Source of the DNA: Undibacterium cyanobacteriorum | Lineage (GTDB): Bacteria; Pseudomonadota; Gammaproteobacteria; Burkholderiales; Burkholderiaceae_D | Direction of reading: 5' to 3' | DNA length: 64,000 nt | Assembly: GCF_031326225.1 (NCBI RefSeq) | Contig: NZ_CP133720.1 | Span: 3,782,001-3,846,000, forward strand | In this document: piece after piece, positions 1 through 8,829 of the stretch | Numbering within the stretch: the stretch's first letter is position 1 | Layout of the letters: every line of letters begins with the position of its first letter | The notes under the pieces: model-generated | Told to the model about the DNA's origin: nothing | What the model saw: only the letters and a program-made list of their open reading frames with translations | Database searches by the model: none | Program-made: the position numbers and the translations under genes

Positions 1-1
1 T

Positions 2-1003
2 TTTTTCTTTATCAGCTTAGCCGTGTTGTGGTTGATCGCATTCGCCTCGTCCACTCATGATGTGGCTGCAGATGGTTTTTATATGCTCGGTTTGGCACCG
101 TCTGAACGCGCCAGCTTTATCGGTGTGCGGAGCATGTTTTATCGTATCGCGAATGTCATCGGCGGTGGCATTCCGACCTTGGCCTCTGATAGTTTATTCA
201 CTTATACCGGCAGTTGGGCGGCAACCTGGACCATCGTGTTTCAAGTGCTGGCTTTTATCTTGATCGCCTTAGCCTTGTATCATTTGTGGGCCTTACCGAA
301 ACCGGCTGACGATAAGAGCATCCTAGAAGTGCACGGTAAACAAGTCAGCCTTGACGAAGTCATGCGCGAATTTTTTGCTACCTTCCGTGCCTTCTTCGCT
401 AAGAAAGACATCGGCATCGCGCTCGCGTTTATTTTGCTGTTCCGTTTGGGCGAATCACAAGCGTTGAAAGTGGTGAGTTTGTTTATGCTTGATCCGCGCG
501 CGAAAGGCGGTCTGGGATTGTCGAATCACGATTTTGGCTTGGCCTATAGCATCGTCGGCATCAGCTTCTTGACGCTTGGTGGTTTGCTCGGCGGCTGGTT
601 AATTTCGCGGTTTGGTTTGCGCAAAATGTTATGGCCAATGATGGCGGCGGTGCATCTACCGAATCTTGCTTTTCTGTTTTTGGCCTATGCGCAACCTGAG
701 AGTTTAAGCGTCATTGCCGCTGCGCTGGCAGTCGAGCAATTTGGGTATGGTTTTGGCTTTACAGCCTTCTTAATGATCTTGATGATGATCGCCGACGGCC
801 CACTCAAAACCTCACACTATGCCTTGTGCACGGGCTTCATGGCGGCAGGCATGATGATTCCGGGTATGTTTAGCGGCATGCTGTCGAACTACTTTGGCTA
901 TCCCCATTTCTTCCTGTGGGTTTGTGTGTGCACCATCCCAGGCTTTATATTGACGGCGTGGATTAAAGTGGATGCCGACTACGGCAAAAAAGAAACACAG
1001 TAA
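2..1003 (+). CDS. MFS permease, AmpG-like (5' end outside window)
   Basis: An integral membrane transporter of the major facilitator superfamily. The reading frame is open back to the first bases of the window, so the N-terminal helices are missing and no start can be assigned. The visible part has at least eight hydrophobic segments. The early motif STHDVAADGFYM matches the acidic-residue motif of AmpG/PAT-type permeases, and GGWLISRFGLRK resembles the conserved MFS loop. AmpG proteins import anhydro-muropeptides for peptidoglycan recycling, which would fit amgK, murU and a DigH-like hydrolase in this window. The substrate is inferred and a sugar permease is possible. A 57-nt gap separates it from the SpmA/SpmB-like gene. 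Confidence 0.75.
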   Translation, partial: FFFISLAVLWLIAFASSTHDVAADGFYMLGLAPSERASFIGVRSMFYRIANVIGGGIPTLASDSLFTYTGSWAATWTIVFQVLAFILIALALYHLWALPKPADDKSILEVHGKQVSLDEVMREFFATFRAFFAKKDIGIALAFILLFRLGESQALKVVSLFMLDPRAKGGLGLSNHDFGLAYSIVGISFLTLGGLLGGWLISRFGLRKMLWPMMAAVHLPNLAFLFLAYAQPESLSVIAAALAVEQFGYGFGFTAFLMILMMIADGPLKTSHYALCTGFMAAGMMIPGMFSGMLSNYFGYPHFFLWVCVCTIPGFILTAWIKVDADYGKKETQ

Positions 1004-1060
1004 ATCCTTAAAACAAAAGTCAGATCAGAACAAAACCAACAATTCTTAAAAGACGACACC

Positions 1061-2299
1061 ATGGCACTCAATTACATCTGGATCGGTTTCTTCATCGTCG
1101 GCTTCATCGCTGCCTTGGCTCAATGGCTGTTCTTTGGTGACACCGAAGTCTTCAAGCGCATCATGGACGGCACTTTCGATTCGGCGCGCGTCGGCGTAAT
1201 GGAAATTGCCTTGCCTCTCGCAGGCGTGATGACGCTGTGGCTGGGCATTATGAATATCGGTGAGAAAGCGGGTGCGATCGACTGGCTCGCCAAGATCATC
1301 GCGCCCTTCTTTCAGCGTATTTTCCCCGGCGTGCCGAAAGATCATCCGGCCAATGGTCATATGGTGATGAATTTCTCGGCGAATCTTTTAGGTCTCGATA
1401 ATGCGGCGACGCCATTTGGATTAAAAGCCATGGAGAGCTTGCAAACCCTCAATCCCAATAAGGATGAAGCCAGCGATGCGCAGATTATGTTTTTGGTGTT
1501 GCATACCTCGGGACTGACTTTAATTCCCCTCGCGATCATGGCGCAACGCGCAGTGTTGGGGGCGGCAGATCCTTCGGATATTTTTATTCCTTGTATGATC
1601 GCGACCTATGTCGCCACCATGGTCGGCCTCGTGGCGGTCGCAATTCGCCAGCGAATCAATTTGCTCAATCGTGTTGTCATGGGATGGCTAGGCGGCATTA
1701 CTGGCTTCATTATTTTCTTGGTGTGGTACCTCAGCCAATGTCTCACGCGTACCGAGCTAGAGGTATTTTCAAAACTGACAGCGAATCTTCTACTGTTCTC
1801 CATCATCATCGCGTTCTTAGTCGGCGGTATGCGCAAGAAAGTGAACGTGTATGAAGCCTTCATCGAGGGAGCTAAAGGCGGCATCACGACTTCGATCACC
1901 ATCATGCCTTACTTGGTTGGCATGTTGGTCGCCATCGGTGTGTTACGCAATTCTGGCGTGCTGGGTATGATTGTGTCAGGCTTCACATGGTTCTTTACGC
2001 AGCTCGGCATCAACACTGACTTCACTGCGGCACTCCCGACCGCCTTAATGAAGCCACTCAGCGGCAGTGGCTCACGCGCCATGATGGTCGACGCCATGAA
2101 GACCTATGGTCCTGATTCTTTCGTAGGCAGACTGTCTTGCATCTTCCAAGGATCTGCTGACACGACGTTCTATATCGTGGCTTTGTATTTTGGATCAGTG
2201 GGCATCCGCAAAACGCGTTATGCGATTTCTTTGGGGTTATTGGCGGATTTGGCAGGGGTAATCGCGGCGATCTTTGTGGCTTATTTGTTTTTTCATTGA
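1061..2299 (+). CDS. Fused SpmA/SpmB-like membrane protein (nucleoside-recognition domains)
   Basis: A 412-residue polytopic membrane protein. The first half has the SpmA-type nucleoside-recognition (Gate) signature around LLGLDNAATPFGLKAME (residues about 110-127). The second half has the SpmB-type signature with LSGSGSRAMMVDAM and FQGSADTTFYI (about 330-370). Spore-formers encode spmA and spmB as two genes; many proteobacteria carry this single fused form of about 410 residues and do not sporulate, so its role here is unknown and may be transport. It follows the MFS gene on the same strand with a short gap. The ATG is preceded only by a weak purine stretch (AAAAGACGA). Confidence 0.85.
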   Translation: MALNYIWIGFFIVGFIAALAQWLFFGDTEVFKRIMDGTFDSARVGVMEIALPLAGVMTLWLGIMNIGEKAGAIDWLAKIIAPFFQRIFPGVPKDHPANGHMVMNFSANLLGLDNAATPFGLKAMESLQTLNPNKDEASDAQIMFLVLHTSGLTLIPLAIMAQRAVLGAADPSDIFIPCMIATYVATMVGLVAVAIRQRINLLNRVVMGWLGGITGFIIFLVWYLSQCLTRTELEVFSKLTANLLLFSIIIAFLVGGMRKKVNVYEAFIEGAKGGITTSITIMPYLVGMLVAIGVLRNSGVLGMIVSGFTWFFTQLGINTDFTAALPTALMKPLSGSGSRAMMVDAMKTYGPDSFVGRLSCIFQGSADTTFYIVALYFGSVGIRKTRYAISLGLLADLAGVIAAIFVAYLFFH

Positions 2300-2317
2300 G
2301 GTTTGATTGACGCGGTT

Positions 2318-2459
2318 GCTTGAGATGAAAAGCCCAAGGTCTCGTACGACACTCAAATGCAGATCGTTGGGCTTCGTAGGTTGGGCTGAAAAGCCCAACG
2401 TTTTGTAGCTCAATTCAAATCATATTGTTGGGCTTCGCTTTGCTCAGCCCAACCTACGG
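2318..2459. repeat. Family A palindromic repeat, one partial plus one full copy
   Basis: The full copy (about 2379-2459) starts GTAGGTTGGGCT and ends AGCCCAACCTAC. Each half also folds on itself (TTGGGCT/AGCCCAA), the second around the loop TCGCTTTGCTC, giving a two-hairpin palindrome of about 80 bp. A partial copy with AAAAGCCCAAGG lies just before it. Twelve full or near-full copies occur in this window, all between genes. The layout is REP/BIME-like. It lies directly after the SpmA/SpmB gene and could help end its transcript. Confidence 0.85.
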
Positions 2460-2509
2460 TTATCGTTCCTGCGCAGGCTGAAGTTCATTGTCGTTGACTC
2501 GTACTCCAT

Positions 2510-2732
2510 TCAAACCCATCCCCACCCTAACCCTCCCCTTGAAAGGGAGGGGACTGGTTCTTTGCTTATCAGGATTTGATGGCTTGGATTCTTTTATCGT
2601 TGATTCACGACACTGGATTCCCGTCCTCGATTCACTCTTTCGAGGAAAGGCTCTGCGCGGGAATGACGGGTTCTCGTTTGTTTTCTCCTTTCCTTTCAAG
2701 GGGAAGGTTGGGATGGGGATGGGTTTGTTTTT
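2510..2732. repeat. Family B inverted pair (CCCTCCCCTTGAAAGGGAGGGG)
   Basis: At 2513-2562 lies a segment beginning CCCATCCCCACCC and containing the palindrome CTCCCCTTGAAAGGGAG. A related segment in the other orientation (TTTCAAGGGGAAGGTTGGGA then GGGGATGGG) lies at about 2692-2732. The same two forms recur at 34.45-34.8, 36.65-36.75, 55.79, 56.37, 61.06-61.28 and 61.39 kb. Between them sits a family E copy (ACTGGATTCCCG... GCGGGAATGAC) interrupted by extra sequence. Open frames across this stretch are repeat-derived. Confidence 0.75.
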
Positions 2733-2776
2733 GAGATTCTTTTGAGATTCTTTTGAGATTCTTTTGAGATTCTTTT
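2733..2776. repeat. 11-bp tandem repeat, four units
   Basis: The unit GAGATTCTTTT occurs four times head to tail. A degenerate remnant (GAGATTCTTTTAAGATTCTT) lies at about 3124-3143, before the next family D element, so the microsatellite sits in the shared left flank of two direct D copies. Confidence 0.9.
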
Positions 2777-2810
2777 GGGACTCAAGATCTTGTTTATGTT
2801 CACTGAACCT

Positions 2811-3002
2811 TCTCTGGTCGGGGGTGGCCCGACTGCCAGTTACCTTTTTTGCTTCGCCAAAAAAGGTAACCCAAAAAAGGCGACGCAGGCGCAGCTGCCC
2901 TTCGGGTTCCCAATTGGGCGAGCGAAAAATGGGGCGACGCAGAAACTCGCTTCGCTCAAACATCTGCGCCGCTTAATCCCATTTTGCGCTCACCCAATTG
3001 GC
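2811..3002 (+). repeat. Family D structured element, copy D1
   Basis: About 190 nt with three hairpins in order: GTCGGG/CCCGAC around GGTGG; a perfect 12-bp stem GTTACCTTTTTT/AAAAAAGGTAAC around the loop GCTTCGCC (2839-2870); and a long imperfect stem with outer arms CCAATTGGG and CCCAATTGG and apical arms GCGACGCAG/CTGCGCCGC around a loop containing AAACTCGCTTCGCTCAAAC. Flanked on the left by TTCACTGAACC. No coding sense: the frames across it are biased by the repeat. Confidence 0.85.
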
Positions 3003-3179
3003 ATCTGCACATGCGGCAACAGCAAAACATACATACTCAACCGTCGCCTAGACTTCAGACGACTGTGGTGTTCCACTGATGCTCCTTCCCTTTCAAGGGG
3101 AAGGTTGGGATGGGTTTGGTTTTGAGATTCTTTTAAGATTCTTTTCGGACTCAAGATCTTGTTTATGTTCACTGAACCT

Positions 3180-3480
3180 TCTCTGGTCGGGGGTGGCCCG
3201 ACGGCCAGTTACCTTTTTTTTGCTTCGCCAAAAAAGGTAACCCAAAAAAGGCGACCGCAGGCGCAGCCTCCACCGCGCTGCTTGCAAGCAGCTTAGATAT
3301 TGATGGCGCAAAGCATGCTTTGCGAAACCCCATCAATCTCCCTTCGGGTCCCAAATGCTGCGAGTCAGAAAATGGGAAAGCGTTGAAACTCGCCTTACGG
3401 CTCAAACAGCAATGCTTTCTTGTTCCATTTTCTACCCCGCATCATTGGCGGCTCAAGAGCGGAACGGCGAAAAGCGTGCG
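3180..3480 (+). repeat. Family D structured element, copy D2 (with insertion)
   Basis: Same plan as D1: GTCGGG hairpin, GTTACC(T)n GCTTCGCC (A)nGGTAAC hairpin, then a long stem with apical arms AAAGCGTT and AATGCTTT. An extra segment of roughly 70 bp, itself palindromic (ATTGATGGCG... CCCCATCAAT), sits between the second and third hairpins. The right flank GGCTCAAGAGCGGAACGGCG is shared with copy D5 at 55.1 kb. D2 faces the inverted copy D3. Confidence 0.85.
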
Positions 3481-3525
3481 CTGAACCGGCAGTCATTCAT
3501 CAGATGGTGCGATGTAGGAGTTGTT

Positions 3526-3556
3526 TGTGTTTTTTGTTTTTGTTTTTGTTTTTGCA
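3526..3556. repeat. TTTTTG-type short tandem repeat between D2 and D3
   Basis: Several head-to-tail GTTTTT hexamers fill the interval between the facing D2 and D3 elements. The equivalent interval between D5 and D6 (55,251-55,310) carries GGTTTT and GCTTTT hexamers, so this is a variable-number tract at a fixed place in a composite repeat. Confidence 0.85.
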
Positions 3557-3601
3557 TTGACTTTGGCTTTTTGCAGTTGATTTTGACCTTCACCCACTTC
3601 T

Positions 3602-3800
3602 GACACTGCCAATTGTGCGAGGCAGAAATGGGATTAAGAGAGTCAGCTGTTTGAGCCGCAGGCGAGTTTCTGACTCTCCCCATTTTTGCCTCGCTCAATT
3701 GGGAAGCCGAAGGCCAGTGGCAGCGTGGTCGCCTTTTTTCGGTTACCTTTTTTGGCGAGACAAAAAAGGTAACTAGCTGTCGGGCTACCCCCGACCTGCA
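3602..3800 (-). repeat. Family D structured element, copy D3 (inverted)
   Basis: Inverse orientation relative to D1 and D2. Outer arms CCAATTGTGCGAGG and CCTCGCTCAATTGG, apical arms AGAGTCAG/CTGACTCT around the conserved loop (TTTGAGCCGCAGGCGAGTTT on the plus strand), then the 12-bp GTTACCTTTTTT hairpin (3742-3773) and GTCGGGCTACCCCCGAC. The apical arm sequence differs from D1 and D2 but remains fully paired. Confidence 0.85.
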
Positions 3801-3842
3801 AACTCGAAGAGCGACCAAATCCGAAAAGAATGAAACATAAAA

Positions 3843-3966
3843 AGACGCTGGATTCCCGCCTCCGCGGGAATGACAGTCGTAGGTTGGGCTGGCAAGCCCA
3901 ACGTCTTGTAGCTCAACTCAAAGCACATTGTTGAGCATCGCTTTGCTTTGTTCAGCCCAACCTACG
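3843..3966. repeat. Family E repeat followed by family A repeat
   Basis: At 3843-3876 lies the palindrome GACGCTGGATTCCCG... CGGGAATGACAG (family E). Immediately after it, 3878-3966 is a family A palindrome (GTAGGTTGGGCT... CAGCCCAACCTACG) with slight decay in its second hairpin. This E-then-A order recurs at 34.55, 36.81, 55.58, 56.13 and 56.74 kb. Confidence 0.85.
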
Positions 3967-3995
3967 CGATCTAATGGCTATGCCGAATGACATGA

Positions 3996-5681
3996 TCACT
4001 CCACCGCAATCGAACTCCGCCCACTCTCCTCACCATAACGATTGACACTCGATACCACGACCTGCTTAATCCGATTGCCTTTGTTGTCGAGATCCGCTTT
4101 GATGGTAGTTTGTGCGGCGTCTTGTACGCTGAATTGCCAGCCACTTTCGCTGCGTTTCCAAATCGCTAGTTGAACAACGCCGCTCGCATCGCCGTTCCAT
4201 GAGACCTGTACCGACCTACTCTCTTTGATCGGGTTCAAAACCGGGCGTGGGGTGAGTTGCGTTTGCGGGTTAAGCCAAGGAAAAGCTGGCACTAAAGCAG
4301 GCGCGATGTATTTCTCATTGGCTAAACGTGAACGCACTTGTTTGCGGTCTTGGGCCAAGGCGACGAAACTGAAATGACTGTGGCCCGCATTCGGATTGTT
4401 ACGTGTGACGTCAACTTGTTTGAGAATTTCTTCACTACTCCAGCTCGCTTCGCTATTGTCGATACGGCTGGTATATAAGCCGGGCCAGATCGGACGCTGC
4501 ATCGTGTTTTGGGCGTGCCAATATTGATTCAAAACGGGAAACGACTGTGCGCTTTGATGAATAGGCCAGTACAGTTGCGGTACTAAATAATCGAGCCAGC
4601 CGTTCTGTAGCCACAATTCGACATCAGCATACAATTTATCAAACTGACTAAAACCCGTAATTCCAGCCGGTAAGCGATCGGGACGACCAATACCGAAAGG
4701 ACTAATGCCAAATTTCACCCACGGCTTGATCTGATGCACCGCGTAATAAATATTCTCAACCAAATGATTCACATGCTGACGACGCCAGTCGGCACGCGAT
4801 AAAGCGCCACCGCTTTGTTGATAAGCGCGCCAAGCATTGGTATCGGGAAAATCGATCTCTTGACCAGCGCTGTTCTTAATAGGGTAGGGATAGAAATAAT
4901 CATCGATATGTACACCATCGATGTCATAACGTTGCACGACATCACGGATCACAGCGAGTGTATGTTGCGCAGCGATAGGTTCAGCGGGGTCCATCCATTG
5001 CAAATCACCGTAGGTACGCACAACTTGCGGTGCGCGTTTCGCAATATGGGTGGCAGCATTCGGCGTACGCATCGATGGTGTGCGGGCGCGATACGGGTTG
5101 AACCACGCATGCAATTGAATCCCGCGTTTATGTGCTTGCTCTATCCAGAACTGTAGAGGATCGTAGTAGGGATTCGGAGCTCGCCCTTGTTCGCCAGTCA
5201 AAAACTCCGACCACGGTTCCAAAGTCGAAGGATAAATGGCATCACCACTGGGGCGTACTTGCAAGATCAGTGCATTCAATTTGAGTTGAACCGCCATCTC
5301 CAAGATTTGGAGGATCTCGGCCTGCTGCTTTTCGCTACTCAAATCGCGTCGGCTGGGCCAATCGATATTGGCGACGGTCGACACCCAAGCCGCGCGAAAT
5401 TCACGCGGTGCCGCTGGCGGCATATCGTCTTTGGCTGACGCCAAGGCCCCACCGACCGCCAAAGGATTAACGACCGGTTTCAAGACGATGCCGGGGTCTA
5501 CTTTTTCATTGGCAGACTTCAGTGCATCACTCTGTGCCGCTTCATTCGTTTGGGTTGATGTTGGCGTTTGGGTTGGTACTTGCGGTGCTGTGCTACAAGC
5601 AGCAAGCACCAACAACATCGCTGCTAAACCAAGCTGCGAGCGACGCTGTGGCAAAATGCGAGAAATGGTTTGCTTCAACAT
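3996..5681 (-). CDS. DigH/YddW-like GHL10 glycoside hydrolase, outer-membrane lipoprotein
   Basis: A 561-residue lipoprotein. The signal ends in a lipobox LVLAAC near residue 29, followed by a Ser/Thr/Gln-rich tether. The family-10-like glycosyl hydrolase domain (GHL10/DUF187) starts at FRAAWVSTVANIDWPSR (about residue 95) and continues with ALILQVRPSGDAIYPS, HAWFNPYR, GVHIDDYFYPYP and FGISPFGIGRP. The C-terminal 90 residues look like a small beta-sandwich. E. coli DigH is an outer-membrane lipoprotein of this type that cuts denuded peptidoglycan glycan strands; a similar role is inferred. It is longer than DigH because of the tether and tail. It lies 9 nt downstream of gloA and is probably co-transcribed. 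Confidence 0.85.
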   Translation of the reverse strand: MLKQTISRILPQRRSQLGLAAMLLVLAACSTAPQVPTQTPTSTQTNEAAQSDALKSANEKVDPGIVLKPVVNPLAVGGALASAKDDMPPAAPREFRAAWVSTVANIDWPSRRDLSSEKQQAEILQILEMAVQLKLNALILQVRPSGDAIYPSTLEPWSEFLTGEQGRAPNPYYDPLQFWIEQAHKRGIQLHAWFNPYRARTPSMRTPNAATHIAKRAPQVVRTYGDLQWMDPAEPIAAQHTLAVIRDVVQRYDIDGVHIDDYFYPYPIKNSAGQEIDFPDTNAWRAYQQSGGALSRADWRRQHVNHLVENIYYAVHQIKPWVKFGISPFGIGRPDRLPAGITGFSQFDKLYADVELWLQNGWLDYLVPQLYWPIHQSAQSFPVLNQYWHAQNTMQRPIWPGLYTSRIDNSEASWSSEEILKQVDVTRNNPNAGHSHFSFVALAQDRKQVRSRLANEKYIAPALVPAFPWLNPQTQLTPRPVLNPIKESRSVQVSWNGDASGVVQLAIWKRSESGWQFSVQDAAQTTIKADLDNKGNRIKQVVVSSVNRYGEESGRSSIAVE

Positions 5682-5690
5682 CGCCCGTCT

Positions 5691-6095
5691 TTATAAGGTG
5701 ACGACCTGATCAAATTCACGTTCGATCAATTCGATTTTGTAGCCATCAGGATCTTGTACAAAAGCGATGACCGTTTTACCGCCTTTGACCGGCCCCGCTT
5801 CGCGCGTCACATTGCCACCTTTCGCTCTGACCGCTTCACACGCTTGCGCTGCATTGGGGACTGCCAAGGCAATATGCCCATATGCGGTTCCCATCTCATA
5901 GGATTCAACGCCGTAGTTATAGGTCAGTTCAAGCTCTGCGTGTTCAGGGTTATTGCCATATCCAAGAAACGCGAGCGTGTATTGGTATTCTGGATTATCA
6001 GAAGTCCGCAACAATTTCATGCCCAAGACTTGGGTGTAGAAATCGATCGAGCGCTGCAAATTACCAACCCTTAGCATCGTATGAAGAATACGCAT
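5691..6095 (-). CDS. gloA: Lactoylglutathione lyase (glyoxalase I)
   Basis: Converts the hemithioacetal of methylglyoxal and glutathione to S-lactoylglutathione in the cytoplasm. The start MRILHTMLRVGNLQRS gives 134 residues and places the metal ligands at H5, E56, H74 and E122, exactly the E. coli Ni-dependent GlxI numbering. A longer open frame extends 39 residues upstream, but AGAGG lies 5 nt before the second of two tandem ATGs, supporting this start. The motifs GNLQRSIDFY, AELELTYNYG and FVQDPDGYKIELIE are typical. Its stop is 9 nt before the DigH-like gene. Confidence 0.95.
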   Translation of the reverse strand: MRILHTMLRVGNLQRSIDFYTQVLGMKLLRTSDNPEYQYTLAFLGYGNNPEHAELELTYNYGVESYEMGTAYGHIALAVPNAAQACEAVRAKGGNVTREAGPVKGGKTVIAFVQDPDGYKIELIEREFDQVVTL

Positions 6096-6279
6096 CATGT
6101 CCTCTATGAAAAGCGGGCTCGAAAATATTCGAACCAATTTAAACAAATCAGCCCGCATTGTACCTTGTGAAAGCGCTGCTCGTGATGTGCGTGTAGAATC
6201 GGTGCTGCACATGTGAGATTGGCCGCATCAGGAAGGCATTCATCACTCAACGCTATTAACATTTACTCAAGAGGCTTGT

Positions 6280-6762
6280 ATGTCCGACCACCCCGCTACA
6301 CTGACCGCGCTGATCGCCACCGATGTCGCCCCGCGTGCTAAAAAATCGATTTATCCAGAACCCTTTGCATCGCGAATGGAAGGTCGTGAAAAACGCATTT
6401 TAGGTGATCTTTTCGGGCTGACGAATTTTGGTGTCAACCTCACCACCTTAGCACCGAATGCGGTCTCTGCTTTACGTCATTGCCACACGCATCAGGATGA
6501 ATTCATCTACATCGTTCAAGGCCGCCCAAGCTTGGTCACGAATGAGGGGAAAACACAGTTGGCACCCGGTATGTGTGCCGGTTTTAAAGCAGGCACGGGG
6601 AACGCCCATTGCTTACTCAATGAAACCGATGAAGTCGTTTTGTATCTCGAAGTAGGCGATCGCACCCCGAACGACGAAGTTGCGTATCCCGATGAAGACC
6701 TTAAAGCCGTGTTTCACAACGGCGGCTGGATGTTTTTGCACAAAGACGGTAGTTCGTACTGA
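6280..6762 (+). CDS. Cupin-domain protein
   Basis: A 160-residue single-cupin protein. Cupin motif 1 is RHCHTHQDEFIYIVQG, with H67, H69 and E74 as likely metal ligands; motif 2 supplies H110 in AGTGNAHCLLN. Before the cupin core a 45-residue arm (IYPEPFASRMEGREKR) resembles proteins often placed near sugar isomerases or epimerases, but no substrate can be named. AGAGG lies 6 nt before the ATG. It converges with pgi on the other strand; the 117 nt between them shows no clear terminator. Confidence 0.85.
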   Translation: MSDHPATLTALIATDVAPRAKKSIYPEPFASRMEGREKRILGDLFGLTNFGVNLTTLAPNAVSALRHCHTHQDEFIYIVQGRPSLVTNEGKTQLAPGMCAGFKAGTGNAHCLLNETDEVVLYLEVGDRTPNDEVAYPDEDLKAVFHNGGWMFLHKDGSSY

Positions 6763-6879
6763 CTACCGATTCGCGAGACAAGCGTAGCGAGCGGACTTAG
6801 TTTGCTTCGAGAAGCGCACCTGTGCGAATGCACAGCGAGCATCCCAGACGCAAAATATGTTCGCGCAGTAGCTTGTATT

Positions 6880-8526
6880 TTAATTGTTACCATAGCGACG
6901 GAAATAAGCAATTAACCCCTGCGTAGACACATCCAATTGCGCATCCACTTCGGGGTTGCCTTGCAGAGCGGGCAGCAAACTATTGGCTAATTGTTTACCC
7001 AATTCTACCCCCCACTGATCGAAAGAATTGATACCCCATACCACGCCTTGCACGAAGACTTTGTGTTCGTACAGAGCTAACAACATACCGAGTTGGAAGG
7101 GATCAAGACTGCTCATCAAGATCGTGTTCGACGGCTGATTACCGGCGAACACCTTATGCGGTAATAGCTTGGCGATGTCACTTTCTTTCAAGCCTTGTGC
7201 TGCGAGTTCAATGCATGCTTGCTGTTCGGTTTTACCGAAAGCGAGTGCCGAGCTTTGCGCCAAACAATTGGCGAGTAAGGGCGCTTGATGACCGGGCAAA
7301 GGATAGTCGCTGCTGGCGGCGACCACGAAATCACAGGGGATCAACCAACCACCTTGATGCAGCAATTGGAAGAAGGCATGTTGACCATTCACACCAATTT
7401 CGCCCCACACGATAGGATTGGCGCGACACGCTAGCGGTTCACCATCGCGGCTCACCGTTTTACCATTCGATTCCATTTCCAACTGCTGCAAGAAGCCTGG
7501 CAAATGACGTAGCGATTCGTTGTACGGTAACACTGCTGTAGTTTCAGCGCCAAGGAAATTGGTATTCCAAATCGACATCAAGGCTAACAGCACAGGCAGA
7601 TTTTTTTCCAAAGGCGCACTGCGAAAATGCTTATCCATAGTCTCAGCGCCTTCGAGCAAACGCTCAAAGCCGCGCATACCAATCGCCAAAGCAACGGACA
7701 AACCAACCGCTGACCACAAAGAATAACGACCACCGACCCAGTCCCAAATCTGCAAAATATTTTGCTCTGGGATGCCGAATTCCATGGCTTTGCTCGGATT
7801 TGAAGTGACCGCGATAAAGTGTTTTGCAATCGCCCACTCTTCAGTCGCTGCCGCCAACAACCAATTCCTCGCCGTGTGGGCGTTGATACTGGTTTCTTGT
7901 GTCGTGAAGGTTTTCGAGGCGACGATAAACAAGGTCGTGCGCGGATCCAACCTTTCGATCAAGGGCGCGAGATGCGCGCTATCGAGATTCGATACATAGT
8001 AGAAATGAAGGCCAGGATGCTGTTGCGCCGATAAAGCGCGGGTCGCCAACTTGGGGCCGAGGTCTGAACCACCGATACCGATGTTAACGATATTCTGAAT
8101 CGCATCACCTTTGAAGCCACGCCACAAACCGCTGCGCACCCGTTCAACGATGTCGCGCATTTGTTTGCGCACCGCATGTACTTGCGGCATGACATTGTCT
8201 TCCGCGCTCGGGAACGGTGTGTAATCCGTATGTCGCAGCGCGGTGTGCAGCACGGCACGATTTTCACTGAAGTTGATTTTCTCGCCAGCGAACATACGAT
8301 CGCGCCATTGTTCGACTTCAGCACTACGCGCTAAAGCCACGAGATCATTGAGCGCAGCTCTATCGACGCGTTGTTTAGAGTAATCGACTAAGAGCCCATC
8401 GAGCTCATGCGAAAAATGATGAAAACGTTGCGCGTCTTCCGCGAACAAATCGCGTAAGTGGCGATCTTGCAGTCGACTACGATGTCCAAGTAAGGCTTGC
8501 CACTCGGCTGTTTTAGTGAGATTCAT
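6880..8526 (-). CDS. pgi: Glucose-6-phosphate isomerase
   Basis: Interconverts glucose-6-phosphate and fructose-6-phosphate in the cytoplasm (glycolysis and gluconeogenesis). At 548 residues it has the normal length for the large bacterial PGI. Two SIS domains are visible: the phosphate-binding IGIGGSDLGPKLATRAL (about residue 150), the signature VGGRYSLWSAVGLSVA, and the C-terminal signature GVELGKQLAN (about residue 510). The segment GANEN-like ...GEIGVNGQHAFFQLLHQG carries the catalytic region. Single gene with no close partner on its strand. Confidence 0.97.
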   Translation of the reverse strand: MNLTKTAEWQALLGHRSRLQDRHLRDLFAEDAQRFHHFSHELDGLLVDYSKQRVDRAALNDLVALARSAEVEQWRDRMFAGEKINFSENRAVLHTALRHTDYTPFPSAEDNVMPQVHAVRKQMRDIVERVRSGLWRGFKGDAIQNIVNIGIGGSDLGPKLATRALSAQQHPGLHFYYVSNLDSAHLAPLIERLDPRTTLFIVASKTFTTQETSINAHTARNWLLAAATEEWAIAKHFIAVTSNPSKAMEFGIPEQNILQIWDWVGGRYSLWSAVGLSVALAIGMRGFERLLEGAETMDKHFRSAPLEKNLPVLLALMSIWNTNFLGAETTAVLPYNESLRHLPGFLQQLEMESNGKTVSRDGEPLACRANPIVWGEIGVNGQHAFFQLLHQGGWLIPCDFVVAASSDYPLPGHQAPLLANCLAQSSALAFGKTEQQACIELAAQGLKESDIAKLLPHKVFAGNQPSNTILMSSLDPFQLGMLLALYEHKVFVQGVVWGINSFDQWGVELGKQLANSLLPALQGNPEVDAQLDVSTQGLIAYFRRYGNN

Positions 8527-8829
8527 TGTGCGAATACGATTCTAGAAATTGTAGGCATTCGGAGCAGCGTTTGAGTCCACGGACTTCAACCAACGTCACT
8601 GGATTCCTGCCTGCGCAGAAATGACAGGCTATGCTGACCGATCAATGTAAAGATTAGACAACAATCTCTCTCAAAATACCAGCAAAAACCTATAAATGTC
8701 GCTCCTGCGCAGGCAGCAGCCCTGTGGATTTTGTTGATTGACGAACGACGCTGAATTCCTGCCTTCGCAAGAATGATATCCAAAATGCCGAGCGGCGATT
8801 GAACCTATGCTGTGTGAGCGCTCAGTATT
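8527..8829. repeat. Intergenic region with two degenerate family E repeats
   Basis: Between rsmA and pgi. Family E copies occur at about 8595-8628 (CACTGGATTCCTGCCTGCGC... AATGACAG) and 8748-8777 (ACGCTGAATTCCTGCCTTCGC). A third related palindrome, CGCTCCTGCGCAGGCAG, lies at about 8700. No convincing gene or terminator is seen. Confidence 0.6.

Noticed and set aside
2460..3818. Several open frames on both strands in the 2.4-3.8 kb repeat region
   Set aside because: They translate the repeats (recurring peptides such as SYLFCLAKKGN) in several frames; the same peptides recur at 55-56 kb, as expected for structured repeats and not genes.
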